Part shown: piece by piece, positions 11,412 through 22,816 of the stretch
Layout of the letters: each line of letters begins with the position of its first letter
How positions within the stretch are numbered: the stretch's first letter is position 1
NCBI GenBank assembly: GCA_946478235.1
Contig: CAMLBF010000004.1
Location: forward strand, 124,001 to 188,000
DNA length: 64,000 bases
Reading direction: 5' to 3'
Source of the DNA: an uncultured Bartonella sp.
GTDB lineage: Bacteria; Pseudomonadota; Alphaproteobacteria; Rhizobiales; Rhizobiaceae
The notes under the pieces: generated by a model
What the model was told of the DNA's origin: nothing
The model's input: only the letters and a program-made list of their open reading frames with translations
The model's database searches: none
Position numbers and translations under genes: made by a program

Positions 11412-11987
11412 GTGTCAAAGTCGTCTTCGTTTACATCGGCAGTATCTGAACGTTACGCAACGTCATTGTTTGAATTGGCGCGTGATGCTAAAAGTATTGA
11501 TGCTGTAGAAAAAGAACTTAGTTCCTGCCTTTCATCAATTGAATCCAATGATGATCTTAAACGGCTAGTATTTAGTCCGGTTTTTTCAGCTGAGCAGCAA
11601 GTAAAAGCCGTTTCCACAGTGTGTGAAAAATCTGGCATAACAAAAAATAATGTCGGACGGCTTGTGGCGAATTTTTTATGCGTTGTTGCAGCCAACCGTC
11701 GGCTATTTTTATTGCCAACCATTGTAGATAAATTTCATCACTATGCAGAACAATCGCGTGGTGAGATATCTGCCGAAGTTATTTCGGCTAGTGCGCTGAC
11801 GCCAGCGCAAGAAAAAGAATTGAAAGCGACCTTGAAAGACGTTGCGGGTAAAGATGTTCGTTTGCACGCTAGCGTTGATCCAGATATTCTGGGTGGACTT
11901 ATTGTTAGACTCGGTTCACGACAGATTGATACGTCGCTTGCAACAAAATTGTCTTCGCTTAAGCTTGTACTGAAAGAGGTCGGCTGA
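11412..11987 (+). CDS. atpH: ATP synthase F1 subunit delta
   Basis: [48 protein letters not shown] start at 11412 preferred within ORF 11358..11987; overlaps atpA start. Confidence 0.93.
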   Translation: MSKSSSFTSAVSERYATSLFELARDAKSIDAVEKELSSCLSSIESNDDLKRLVFSPVFSAEQQVKAVSTVCEKSGITKNNVGRLVANFLCVVAANRRLFLLPTIVDKFHHYAEQSRGEISAEVISASALTPAQEKELKATLKDVAGKDVRLHASVDPDILGGLIVRLGSRQIDTSLATKLSSLKLVLKEVG

Positions 11988-13516
11988 TGGATATTAAACC
12001 GTCGGAAATTTCAAAAATCCTGAAAGAGCAAATTAAGAATTTCGGTCAAGAGGCTGAAGTTTCTGAAGTTGGTCAGGTGCTATCTGTGGGTGATGGTATT
12101 GCCCGTGTTTATGGTCTTGATAACGTTCGAGCCGGTGAAATGGTCGAATTTCCAGGTGGTGTGCGTGGAATGGCACTAAACCTTGAAGCCGACAATGTGG
12201 GTGTTGTTATATTTGGCTCTGATCGTGATATTGGAGAAGGTGACCCCGTAAAGCGTACGCAATCTATTGTTGATGTGCCAGTAGGTCCAGAACTTTTAGG
12301 TCGTGTTGTTGATGCTCTTGGTAATCCGATTGACGGTAAAGGCCCAATCAATGCCAAGGAACGTCGCCGCGTAGATGTCAAAGCTCCCGGCATTATTCCT
12401 CGTAAATCGGTTCATGAGCCGATGTCTACTGGGCTTAAAGCTGTTGATGCGCTTATTCCGATTGGTCGTGGTCAGCGTGAGTTGGTGATTGGTGATCGCC
12501 AGACCGGTAAGACTGCTATTCTCTTGGACACATTTTTAAATCAAAAGCCGATACATGATAATGGACCTGAAAAGGATAAATTATACTGTGTTTATGTTGC
12601 TGTTGGACAGAAGCGTTCAACTGTTGCTCAGTTTGTTAAGGCTTTGGAAGAGCGTGGTGCTCTAGAATATTCTATCATTGTTGCAGCAACGGCATCTGAG
12701 CCTGCTCCAATGCAATTTATTGCTCCATTTGCTGCTTGTGCAATGGGTGAATATTTCCGTGATAATGGTAAGCATGCATTGATTGGGTATGATGATTTGT
12801 CGAAACAAGCTGTAGCTTATCGTCAAATGTCCTTGCTCCTTCGTCGTCCTCCTGGGCGTGAAGCTTATCCAGGTGACGTGTTCTATCTCCATTCACGTTT
12901 GTTAGAACGTGCCGCGAAAATGAATGAAGAGCATGGCTTAGGTTCTTTAACAGCTTTACCTGTTATTGAAACACAGGCTAATGATGTTTCCGCATATATT
13001 CCGACTAACGTAATTTCTATTACAGATGGTCAGATTTTCTTGGAAACCAATTTGTTCTATCAAGGCATCAGACCAGCTGTTAATGTTGGACTTTCTGTTT
13101 CGCGCGTTGGTTCAGCTGCACAAATTAAAGCGATGAAGCAGGTGGCAGGATCAATTAAAGGTGAGCTTGCCCAGTATCGTGAAATGGCGTCGTTCGCTCA
13201 ATTCGGGTCAGATCTTGATGCTTCAACGCAGCGGTTACTCAATCGTGGTGCGCGTTTGACAGAATTGTTGAAACAGCCACAGTTCTCTCCGCTGAAGACG
13301 GAAGAACAAGTTGCAGTGATCTTTGCAGGCGTAAATGGTTATCTTGATAAACTCGCCGTCAATCAGGTTGGTAAATTTGAACAAGGTTTGCTGGCTGCGT
13401 TGCGTACAAACCACAAGGATATTCTTGATGGTATTCGTGATGAGCAAAAATTGACCGACGAATTGAAAAATAAGTTGACTAATGTGCTTGAAACTTACGC
13501 CAAGAATTTTTCTTGA
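11987..13516 (+). CDS. atpA: ATP synthase F1 subunit alpha
   Basis: [28 protein letters not shown], full-length family match by eye. Confidence 0.98.
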   Translation: MDIKPSEISKILKEQIKNFGQEAEVSEVGQVLSVGDGIARVYGLDNVRAGEMVEFPGGVRGMALNLEADNVGVVIFGSDRDIGEGDPVKRTQSIVDVPVGPELLGRVVDALGNPIDGKGPINAKERRRVDVKAPGIIPRKSVHEPMSTGLKAVDALIPIGRGQRELVIGDRQTGKTAILLDTFLNQKPIHDNGPEKDKLYCVYVAVGQKRSTVAQFVKALEERGALEYSIIVAATASEPAPMQFIAPFAACAMGEYFRDNGKHALIGYDDLSKQAVAYRQMSLLLRRPPGREAYPGDVFYLHSRLLERAAKMNEEHGLGSLTALPVIETQANDVSAYIPTNVISITDGQIFLETNLFYQGIRPAVNVGLSVSRVGSAAQIKAMKQVAGSIKGELAQYREMASFAQFGSDLDASTQRLLNRGARLTELLKQPQFSPLKTEEQVAVIFAGVNGYLDKLAVNQVGKFEQGLLAALRTNHKDILDGIRDEQKLTDELKNKLTNVLETYAKNFS

Positions 13517-13536
13517 CCAATTGACGGAACGGTTTA

Positions 13537-14421
13537 ATGGCTTCGCTTAAGGATCTTAGAGATCGTATCGCCTCGGTTAAGGCGACGCAGAAAATTACCA
13601 AAGCGATGCAGATGGTCGCTGCGGCCAAGCTGCGTCGCGCGCAGGAAGCTGCTGAATCAGCACGTCCATACGCACAGCGTATGGCAACGGTATTATCTGA
13701 TCTCAATAGCCAGATTGGTTCAGATGATGCGCCAAAATTGATGATAGGAACGGGAAAAGATGATGTTCATCTTCTCGTTGTTTGTACTGCTGAACGTGGG
13801 CTTTGTGGTGGGTTTAATTCGCAGATTGCTCGTCATGCCCGCGATCATATCCGTGTTCTGAAAGAACAGGGAAAAACAGTAAAAATTCTCACTATCGGAA
13901 AAAAAGGAGCTGATATTCTTCAACGTGAATTTAGTTCCTCGATGATTGATCACATCAGCTTGCGTGAAGTTAAGCATTTAGGTTTTAATAATGCGAAAGA
14001 TATTGCGCAAAAAATTGTTGATTTATTCGAACGCGGCGAATTTGACGTTTGTACAGTTTTTTATTCTGAATTTGTATCGGTAATCAATCAGCGTCCAACA
14101 TCATTGCAATTAATTCCAGCGTCAACTGGAAATGTTGTTGATGGTGAGGAAGCGACTAAAACATCGGTTATTTATGATTATGAACCGGATGCGGCCTCTA
14201 TCTTACAGACGCTGATTCCTCGTAATTTAAGTGTTCAGATGTACCGCGCATTGTTAGAAAATGCTGCCGGTGAAATGGGCGCGAAAATGAGTGCAATGGA
14301 TAATGCAACGCGTAACGCAGGCGACATGATAACAAAGTTGTCAATTACGTATAATCGCCAGCGCCAAGCGCAGATTACAACAGAATTGATCGAAATTATT
14401 GCGGGCGCAGAAGCGCTCTAA
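13537..14421 (+). CDS. atpG: ATP synthase F1 subunit gamma
   Basis: [36 protein letters not shown]; position in atp operon. Confidence 0.97.
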   Translation: MASLKDLRDRIASVKATQKITKAMQMVAAAKLRRAQEAAESARPYAQRMATVLSDLNSQIGSDDAPKLMIGTGKDDVHLLVVCTAERGLCGGFNSQIARHARDHIRVLKEQGKTVKILTIGKKGADILQREFSSSMIDHISLREVKHLGFNNAKDIAQKIVDLFERGEFDVCTVFYSEFVSVINQRPTSLQLIPASTGNVVDGEEATKTSVIYDYEPDAASILQTLIPRNLSVQMYRALLENAAGEMGAKMSAMDNATRNAGDMITKLSITYNRQRQAQITTELIEIIAGAEAL

Positions 14422-14433
14422 GGTGGAAGGTAA

Positions 14434-16077
<1,644 letters not shown>

Positions 16078-16084
16078 TATAATT

Positions 16085-16114
16085 AAACTCTGCCGGAAAA
16101 ACCGGCAGAGTTTT
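16085..16114 (+). terminator. perfect 12-bp hairpin between atpD and atpC (weak terminator, attenuator or RNA-stabilising element)
   Basis: AAACTCTGCCGG-AAAAA-CCGGCAGAGTTT then T. Confidence 0.7.
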
Positions 16115-16255
16115 ACGATATTTTACGATATATGGCTAAAAGCCTCCACGAATAATGACTGGTAATAGTTGTATCGGCAATGTTGAAGTTCTTGGAAGCT
16201 TTGTGTCTTTAATACAATTAGGTAATCAGTTTGAAGAGTTAAGGTGATTAAGGAT

Positions 16256-16660
16256 ATGGCTGGGACTTTTTTGTTTGAACTGGTTTCCCCTGAAAAACTG
16301 TTGCTTTCAGAGCAGGTGTATGAAGTTATATTGCCCGGTAGTGAGGGATATATAACAGTTTTACCTAATCATTCTCCTTTGATGACTGCTGTGATTCCGG
16401 GTGTCATTAAGGTGAAAGTCGATAATGGTGAAATGTCATTTGTGGTTTATGGTGGCTTTGCAGATGTTACACCAGAAAGATGTTCTTTATTGGCAGAAGC
16501 AGCAGTATCAGTTGAAGACTTTACCCAACATGATCTCGATCAACGGATTGAAGCAGCAAAAGATGTATTCAAAGTTGCGGAAAATGACGAAGATAGAAAT
16601 AAGGCTGAAGACTTCTTACACCAGCTCACTATTATTCCGGATATTATATCAAAGTCTTAA
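16256..16660 (+). CDS. atpC: ATP synthase F1 subunit epsilon
   Basis: FELVSPEKLLLSEQVYEVILPGSEGYITVLPNHSPLMTAVIPGV; ATG 16256 preferred over upstream GTG 16244. Confidence 0.95.
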   Translation: MAGTFLFELVSPEKLLLSEQVYEVILPGSEGYITVLPNHSPLMTAVIPGVIKVKVDNGEMSFVVYGGFADVTPERCSLLAEAAVSVEDFTQHDLDQRIEAAKDVFKVAENDEDRNKAEDFLHQLTIIPDIISKS

Positions 16661-16941
16661 AATAAGTTATTGTGGGCTATAAATACAGTTAAAGCTTTGT
16701 TGTTTGTATTTATTTGGTAATTTAAAAGCATTTTTTTTGTGGTGTTCATGGTTCAACGAACATTAATTTGTTGTAACAACAAGGTTTTGTAAGCTTTTAA
16801 AGTGTATGTTTACCAAGCGTAGATTTGTTTGCAAAAATTTGTAAATGTCTGAATAACTGGACATTATGATCAAGAAATATCGCACTAACAGAGATTTTAA
16901 TTAGAATAGCTATATTATATAACAGCGATGTGAATTGTCTC

Positions 16942-16989
16942 CCAAATAATTTGGTAATATATGTCGTACCAAAATGATTAGCATGCTAA
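16942..16989. promoter_or_regulatory. candidate operator region for the MarR-type regulator (CCAAAT-A-ATTTGG and TTAGCATGCTAA palindromes)
   Basis: Two perfect inverted repeats at 16942-16954 and 16978-16989, immediately upstream of the regulator start codon. Confidence 0.5.
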
Positions 16990-17013
16990 ATAAAAATTGT
17001 TATGGGCGACGTT

Positions 17014-17457
17014 ATGAATGACACCATAGACTCGGCGCAATTTGTTGATGTTTTGTTAAAGGTTAGCCGGAAATTGCGCAATTTGTTTGATGCGCGGATT
17101 CGTTGTCAAGGTTTAACTCTTGCCCGCGCACTAACTCTTAAAGCGTTAAAATATAACAATGGTTTTTATCAAAAAAATTTGGCTGAAGAGCTCGGTATTG
17201 AAAGTGCAACGCTTGTTCGCATTATTGATGCTTTAGAAGCTCAAGGGTTAGTTGCGAGAGATATTTCGACAGGTGACCGACGTGCAAGGTATATTACCTT
17301 AACGCCTAAGGGGCGCGAAATAGTCGACGTAATTGAGTCATATGCCGCCGAGCTCAGTGATGATGTTATATACGGTATAAAAAGCCAAGATATTGGCAGA
17401 GCATTTTGTGTCTTAAATCAAATGGCTGAAACGATAGAAGTTGAGGGGCGGGTATGA
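17014..17457 (+). CDS. MarR family transcriptional regulator
   Basis: Winged-helix LAEELGIESATLVRIIDALEAQGLVARDISTGDRRARYITLTPKG; start 17014 (or 17002). Confidence 0.92.
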   Translation: MNDTIDSAQFVDVLLKVSRKLRNLFDARIRCQGLTLARALTLKALKYNNGFYQKNLAEELGIESATLVRIIDALEAQGLVARDISTGDRRARYITLTPKGREIVDVIESYAAELSDDVIYGIKSQDIGRAFCVLNQMAETIEVEGRV

Positions 17458-19106
17458 ACAACGGTGTTTTACCAATCCCCGAGGACGAGCAAAAACCGCC
17501 ATTTACCACACCAGGTAAAATCTTTGCTGGACCTATTCACAAGTGTTTTATTTATATTTTTGCTTCATGTATTTTGCAGTGGGCTTACGGCCTCGGCGCA
17601 AATATGGTACAAACAAATATCAACCAACTGACGGGATATTTTCACGCTACCACTATTGAGACCACATGGTTGGTTGGTGCTTATATGGCTCCGAACGTTA
17701 GTTTGGGTTTTTTTCTAATAAAAATTCGTAACCAGTTTGGTTTACGTGTTTATGCCGAACTTTCTATCATCTGTTTTCTTGCAACTTGTACATTGCATTT
17801 GTTCGTTACTGATTTGCAGTCTGCCATTATTGTAAGGTTTTTTGCTGGTATGGCAGCAGCACCAATGTCATCTTTGGGATTTTTCTATATGATTGAAGCC
17901 TTTGCACCTGCAAAGAAGCGAACGGTAGGTTTAAGTCTCAATCTGATGAATATTGCACTGGCCGTACCATTATCACGTTTAGTATCACCATCGTTAATTG
18001 ATCATGCCGGATTTCATGGCTTGTATGCTTTAGAGATGGGGCTAGCTCTTATCGGTTTTGGCTGTATTTTTTCATTACCATTGACGCCTATAAAGAGAGC
18101 GAAAGTTATCGAGAAAATAGATTTTCTTAGTTATGGGCTTATTGCTGTCGGTCTTGGTATTAATGCAGCAATTATGCCTGTTGGGAAGTTTTATTGGTGG
18201 CGAGAAGTAGGATGGATGGGATGGTGGCTAGCTTTTGCAGCATTATGCCTGTTAGTTGCAGTTGTTATTGAGCTAAATCGTAAGAATCCTCTGATAGACT
18301 TGCGGTGGCTTTTCAGTAAGGAAATGCTACATATTGCAATTGTACTTTTGCTGTTTCGGATATTGTTATCAGAGCAAGCAACTTTGGCTTCTAACTTCTT
18401 TAATCTGTTTGGTTTGCTTAACCGCGAAATGGAAACAATGCACTGGGCTGTGGTCGGTGGAACTGTTCTAGGTGGTTTTACATGTGCAGCGTTTTTTAAG
18501 CCCGGACGAGAAGATTTATTTCATGTTATTGCATTGTTATTATTGGCTACAGGTTCATTTCTAGATAGCCATGCTACAAACCTTACTAGACCTGAGCAAA
18601 TGATGTTTAGTCAAGGTATTATCGGTATAGGATATGCACTCTTCTTGCCACCGTCTATGTCAAAAGGGTTAGCGACAGCAATTGCAAGAGGACCACAATA
18701 TATTTTAAGTTTTATTGCGGTGTTTCTGTTTACACAAAATACCGGAGGTGTCATGAGTTCTGCGTTTTTTGGAAGTATGCAGATAATATTTGAAAAATAT
18801 CATTCTAACATATTAACGCAGCAACTTGTTTTAAGCGATCCGATTGTTGCAGCAGATGTTAAACAGCTTTCTGCCTCTTATTCACACGTCCTTAATGACC
18901 CTGTACTACTGAATAGTGAAGGTTTAGCAGCATTGGGTCGTAAAGCCACGTTAGAAGCAAATGTATTGGCTTATAATGATGTCTTCCGACTTTATTCCTG
19001 CATTGCGCTTTTAGGGTTGGTGGTGTTGCTTATCCTGATGGGATTAAGAGGTTACCGTAATTATCGTGATAAACAACAGGCACAAGTTTTACCACAAGTT
19101 GCCTGA
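17454..19106 (+). CDS. MFS transporter (DHA2/EmrB-like drug efflux permease)
   Basis: Multi-TM protein; NINQLTGYFHATTIETTWLVGAYMAPNVS; overlaps marR and is followed by an HlyD adaptor. Confidence 0.85.
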   Translation: MNNGVLPIPEDEQKPPFTTPGKIFAGPIHKCFIYIFASCILQWAYGLGANMVQTNINQLTGYFHATTIETTWLVGAYMAPNVSLGFFLIKIRNQFGLRVYAELSIICFLATCTLHLFVTDLQSAIIVRFFAGMAAAPMSSLGFFYMIEAFAPAKKRTVGLSLNLMNIALAVPLSRLVSPSLIDHAGFHGLYALEMGLALIGFGCIFSLPLTPIKRAKVIEKIDFLSYGLIAVGLGINAAIMPVGKFYWWREVGWMGWWLAFAALCLLVAVVIELNRKNPLIDLRWLFSKEMLHIAIVLLLFRILLSEQATLASNFFNLFGLLNREMETMHWAVVGGTVLGGFTCAAFFKPGREDLFHVIALLLLATGSFLDSHATNLTRPEQMMFSQGIIGIGYALFLPPSMSKGLATAIARGPQYILSFIAVFLFTQNTGGVMSSAFFGSMQIIFEKYHSNILTQQLVLSDPIVAADVKQLSASYSHVLNDPVLLNSEGLAALGRKATLEANVLAYNDVFRLYSCIALLGLVVLLILMGLRGYRNYRDKQQAQVLPQVA

Positions 19107-19144
19107 CAATATGATTTAAGTGATTAAAACGCGGATAAGAGAAA

Positions 19145-20173
19145 ATGATCAAATTTTTGCGCTCAAAAGCAACAGCCGTCTCGATTATAGCGGGTATTTG
19201 CGGAGTTTTGCTTATATTATGGGCGTGGGAATTACCTCCTTTCATCAGCAGTACTGAAACAACAGATAATGCTTACGTCAAAGGCTTTGTAACGATGATT
19301 AGCCCACAGGTTGCCGGTAATGTTTCCGATGTAAAGGTCAAAGATTATGAGCGTGTTAAGCAGGGGCAACTCTTAATCCAAATTGACGATCATATTTTTA
19401 AGCAAAAATTGGATCAGGCTAAAGCCACATTGGATACGAAGAAAGCAGCGCTCGCTAGCTCTTTTCAGCAGGAAGAATCAGCAAAAGCTGATATTCGATC
19501 GGCAGAAGCGGCTTTAACAAAATCACAATTGAATTGGAAGCGAGTTGAACCTTTGACGCAACGCGGTGTTTCTTCGCAAAGTACGGAAGATTCGGCACGC
19601 GCTGATCTTGATCAAGCTATTGCGGCTCTTGATGTAAAACAACAAACGCTAAAAAAAATTCTCGTCGACCGTGAAGGTTTGAAAGCTGATGTTGAAAGTT
19701 CAGAAGCTGCTGTTGAATTGGCACAGATTGACCTTGATCATACACGGATTTATTCCCCACGCGATGGTCGTGTGGGCGAAGTTGGTGCAAAACTTGGTCA
19801 ATATGTCTCTGCCGGAACGCAATTATTGGCTGTGGTGCCCGATGAAATTTGGATTGTAGCAAATTATAAAGAGACACAATGTGCCAATATGAAAATTGGG
19901 CAACCAGTGGTATTTTCAGTTGATGCATTAAATGGTCGTAAAATGAAAGGTCATGTTGTTCGTTTTTCACCTGCTGCGGGCTCGGAATTTGCTGTTCTGA
20001 AGCCTGATAATGCGACGGGAAATTTCACCAAAGTGGCACAGCGTATACCGGTTCGCATTGAAGTTGATCCCGGGCAAAAAGATATTGATCGGCTTATTCC
20101 TGGTATGTCCGTCATTACCCATGTGGATACATCGAAAGAACGAAATGAAGTTGGCCGTGATGCCGGCATTTGA
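19145..20173 (+). CDS. HlyD/EmrA family efflux periplasmic adaptor subunit
   Basis: Single N-terminal TM; TTDNAYVKGFVTMISPQVAGNVSDVKVKDYERVKQGQLLIQID; DHTRIYSPRDGRVGEVGAKLGQYVSAG. Confidence 0.93.
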   Translation: MIKFLRSKATAVSIIAGICGVLLILWAWELPPFISSTETTDNAYVKGFVTMISPQVAGNVSDVKVKDYERVKQGQLLIQIDDHIFKQKLDQAKATLDTKKAALASSFQQEESAKADIRSAEAALTKSQLNWKRVEPLTQRGVSSQSTEDSARADLDQAIAALDVKQQTLKKILVDREGLKADVESSEAAVELAQIDLDHTRIYSPRDGRVGEVGAKLGQYVSAGTQLLAVVPDEIWIVANYKETQCANMKIGQPVVFSVDALNGRKMKGHVVRFSPAAGSEFAVLKPDNATGNFTKVAQRIPVRIEVDPGQKDIDRLIPGMSVITHVDTSKERNEVGRDAGI

Positions 20174-20250
20174 AATTAAGGGTGTTCCATTATTTGTACA
20201 AAATAATCGAACATTTCAAAAAATGACTTAAGAAATATAAGTTTATTGCT

Positions 20251-20264
20251 TTTACGCGTAAAAA
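20251..20264. promoter_or_regulatory. 14-bp perfect palindrome TTTTACGCGTAAAA upstream of livH
   Basis: Read directly; inside a direct repeat ATTGCTTTYACG (20247 and 20269). Confidence 0.5.
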
Positions 20265-20338
20265 TTCATTGCTTTCACGGAAGCAGTTGATAGTTTGGTG
20301 CAAATTGCAGAAACAATAACGTAGTGGACGCTTACTCG

Positions 20339-21247
20339 ATGGATTATTTTTTTCAGCAACTCATCAATGGAGTGGCATTGGGTGCCATTTATGGTTTGAT
20401 TGCTATTGGTTATACCATGGTTTACGGCATCTTGGGCATGATCAACTTCGCTCATGGCGATGTTTTCATGATTGGTGCTTTCATTGCTATGATCGTTTTT
20501 ATGATGCTGCTAACTTTGCCTGCAGCGGTGCCGATTGCTTTAGCTCTACTTATTATGATGATCATATCAATGGTTTTCACGTCAGTATGGGCGTGGGTTA
20601 TTGAACGTGTGGCATATCGACCTTTGCGTGGGTCTTTTCGGTTGGCTCCATTAATCACTGCAATTGGTATGTCTTTTGTATTGCGCAATTTTGTACAAGT
20701 TGAACAAAGTCCAAGAAATAAACCTATTCCAGAAATGGTAAGTGGTGGGTTTACTATACCTGGTACAGATATTTTCATTCTTAACAAGCAACTATTGGTG
20801 GTCATTGTTACTGCTATTTTACTTGTTATTTTTTCGCATATTGTCAATAAAACCCCATTGGGACGCGCTCAGCGTGCCGTTGAACAAGATGGAAAAATGG
20901 CAGCTCTTTTAGGGATTAATGTTGATCGTACCATTGCGATTACATTTATTATGGGGGCTTCATTAGCCGCTATTGCAGGTACGCTTTATCTCATAAATTA
21001 TGGACAAATCCATTTTGCAGATGGGTTTATTCCTGGGATTAAAGCGTTTACTGCAGCTGTTCTTGGTGGCATAGGGTCATTACCTGGGGCTGTGCTTGGT
21101 GGTTTGTTAATTGGTTTGACTGAAGCATTATGGCAAACCTATTTCCCTCCAGAATATAAAGATGTGGCAGTGTTTTCGATATTAGCGATTGTGCTCATAT
21201 TCATGCCGTCAGGTATTCTTGGTCGTCCAGAAGTTGAAAAGGTTTAA
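20339..21247 (+). CDS. livH: branched-chain amino acid ABC transporter permease LivH
   Basis: MDYFFQQLINGVALGAIYGLIAIGYTMVYGILGMINFAHGDVFMIGAF. Confidence 0.95.
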   Translation: MDYFFQQLINGVALGAIYGLIAIGYTMVYGILGMINFAHGDVFMIGAFIAMIVFMMLLTLPAAVPIALALLIMMIISMVFTSVWAWVIERVAYRPLRGSFRLAPLITAIGMSFVLRNFVQVEQSPRNKPIPEMVSGGFTIPGTDIFILNKQLLVVIVTAILLVIFSHIVNKTPLGRAQRAVEQDGKMAALLGINVDRTIAITFIMGASLAAIAGTLYLINYGQIHFADGFIPGIKAFTAAVLGGIGSLPGAVLGGLLIGLTEALWQTYFPPEYKDVAVFSILAIVLIFMPSGILGRPEVEKV

Positions 21248-21250
21248 GCC

Positions 21251-22816
21251 GTGGCTAATGTTAATGTACAATCCCATTCGGATCGTATGGCAGGTAATCT
21301 TGGAATTGCAATTCGGGAAGGTGTTATAACTGCGGTCATTGCCTTTCTGCTATTTCTATTCATCGTTGGTTTTCGTGCTGATCTTAATCTCAAAAATGAG
21401 ATGACTTTGACGCCACAAATTGGCTATCTCATGAATTATGTTTTGATAGCCGGTATTGGTAGATTTACGTGGTGCTTATTTGGTGGTGGTGTTCGTGGTG
21501 GCATCATGGCACTATTTCCCTCGGCAATCCTATTTGTAGCATATCGGGCATGGATTTATTATGAAGTAAATTCAGATCAGTCTGGATACAGTTCTGCCGA
21601 ACAATTGCATCAGCTTTTAATTGCGGCAGGGGTATTAGCTGTCATTTTAGTGCTCGCCCTTATATTTCTTTATGCTCGAGGTTTACGACAATCAATTAAG
21701 TCAACATCAGCTGTTTTGTTGCCTAAAGTTCAAAAGTATGCACCAGGATTTATCTTGGCAGCCTTATTGCTTTATCCATTTTTTATTACGACATTTGTCG
21801 TTGATAATTTGGCTCAATCACAAAAATGGATAGATAACTACGCTATTCAAATACTTATTTATGTCATGCTGGCATGGGGATTGAATATCGTTGTTGGTCT
21901 CGCTGGTTTGCTTGATCTGGGTTATGTCGGGTTTTATGCCGTAGGTGCCTATACGGTTGCCTTATTAGGCAATCACTTTGGATTTTCTTTTTGGTTATGT
22001 TTACCACTTGCTGGTATTTTTGCTGCGCTATGGGGAATTATGCTTGGTTTTCCGGTGTTGCGATTGCGTGGCGATTATCTTGCAATTGTAACCTTGGCAT
22101 TTGGGGAAATTATTCGCACGGTATTACAGAATTGGACACCTGTTACAGGCGGCGCTGCAGGATTGTCTGTTCAAAAAGCAACCTTTTTTGGTGTACCATT
22201 TGTTCGCGGGGACGGTGGCTTTGCAGCAATGTTTGGACTGAACTTCCAGGCAGCGCATTACAAGATTTTCCTTTATTATGTCATTCTGGTTATGGTGGTT
22301 ATCACTGCTTGGGTTGTTGTTCGGTTGCGACGGTTGCCGATTGGGCGTGCCTGGGAAGCTTTGCGTGAAGATGAAATTGCCTGCCGTTCTCTTGGTATTA
22401 ATACAGTTACAACAAAATTAACTGCTTTTTCTATTGGGGCTATGTTTGGTGGATTTGCCGGTGCGTTCTTTGCAGCCAGACAAGGGCGTGCCGATTACAC
22501 GAGTTTTATATTTGATGAATCCGCCATTATTCTCGCAATTGTCGTTCTAGGCGGTATGGGTTCACTCGGTGGAATTGCAATTGCTGCTGTGGTTATGATT
22601 GGCGGAATGGAAATTTTACGTGATGTTCCTGCACTGCAAATGATATTTGGCCCTGATTTTGACCCTCAACAATATCGAATGCTGTGGTTCGGATTAGCAA
22701 TGGTATTTGTTATGGTTTGGAAACCACGTGGCTTTGTTGGTACTCGCCAACCAAGTGCTTTTCTTAAAATACGTAAAGCTGTTTCTGGCGATTTTACCAA
22801 AGAAGGAAATGGCTAA
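21251..22816 (+). CDS. livM: high-affinity branched-chain amino acid ABC transporter permease LivM
   Basis: LAWGLNIVVGLAGLLDLGYVGFYAVGAYTVALL, GRAWEALREDEIACRSLGIN. Confidence 0.95.
   Translation: MANVNVQSHSDRMAGNLGIAIREGVITAVIAFLLFLFIVGFRADLNLKNEMTLTPQIGYLMNYVLIAGIGRFTWCLFGGGVRGGIMALFPSAILFVAYRAWIYYEVNSDQSGYSSAEQLHQLLIAAGVLAVILVLALIFLYARGLRQSIKSTSAVLLPKVQKYAPGFILAALLLYPFFITTFVVDNLAQSQKWIDNYAIQILIYVMLAWGLNIVVGLAGLLDLGYVGFYAVGAYTVALLGNHFGFSFWLCLPLAGIFAALWGIMLGFPVLRLRGDYLAIVTLAFGEIIRTVLQNWTPVTGGAAGLSVQKATFFGVPFVRGDGGFAAMFGLNFQAAHYKIFLYYVILVMVVITAWVVVRLRRLPIGRAWEALREDEIACRSLGINTVTTKLTAFSIGAMFGGFAGAFFAARQGRADYTSFIFDESAIILAIVVLGGMGSLGGIAIAAVVMIGGMEILRDVPALQMIFGPDFDPQQYRMLWFGLAMVFVMVWKPRGFVGTRQPSAFLKIRKAVSGDFTKEGNG

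Noticed and set aside
19617-19970. Minus-strand 117-aa ORF
   Set aside because: Antisense to the HlyD adaptor; no domain support.
20452-20847. Minus-strand 131-aa ORF
   Set aside because: Antisense to livH; shadow ORF.
21991-22368. Plus-strand 125-aa ORF
   Set aside because: Out-of-frame within livM; Cys/Trp-rich shadow translation.
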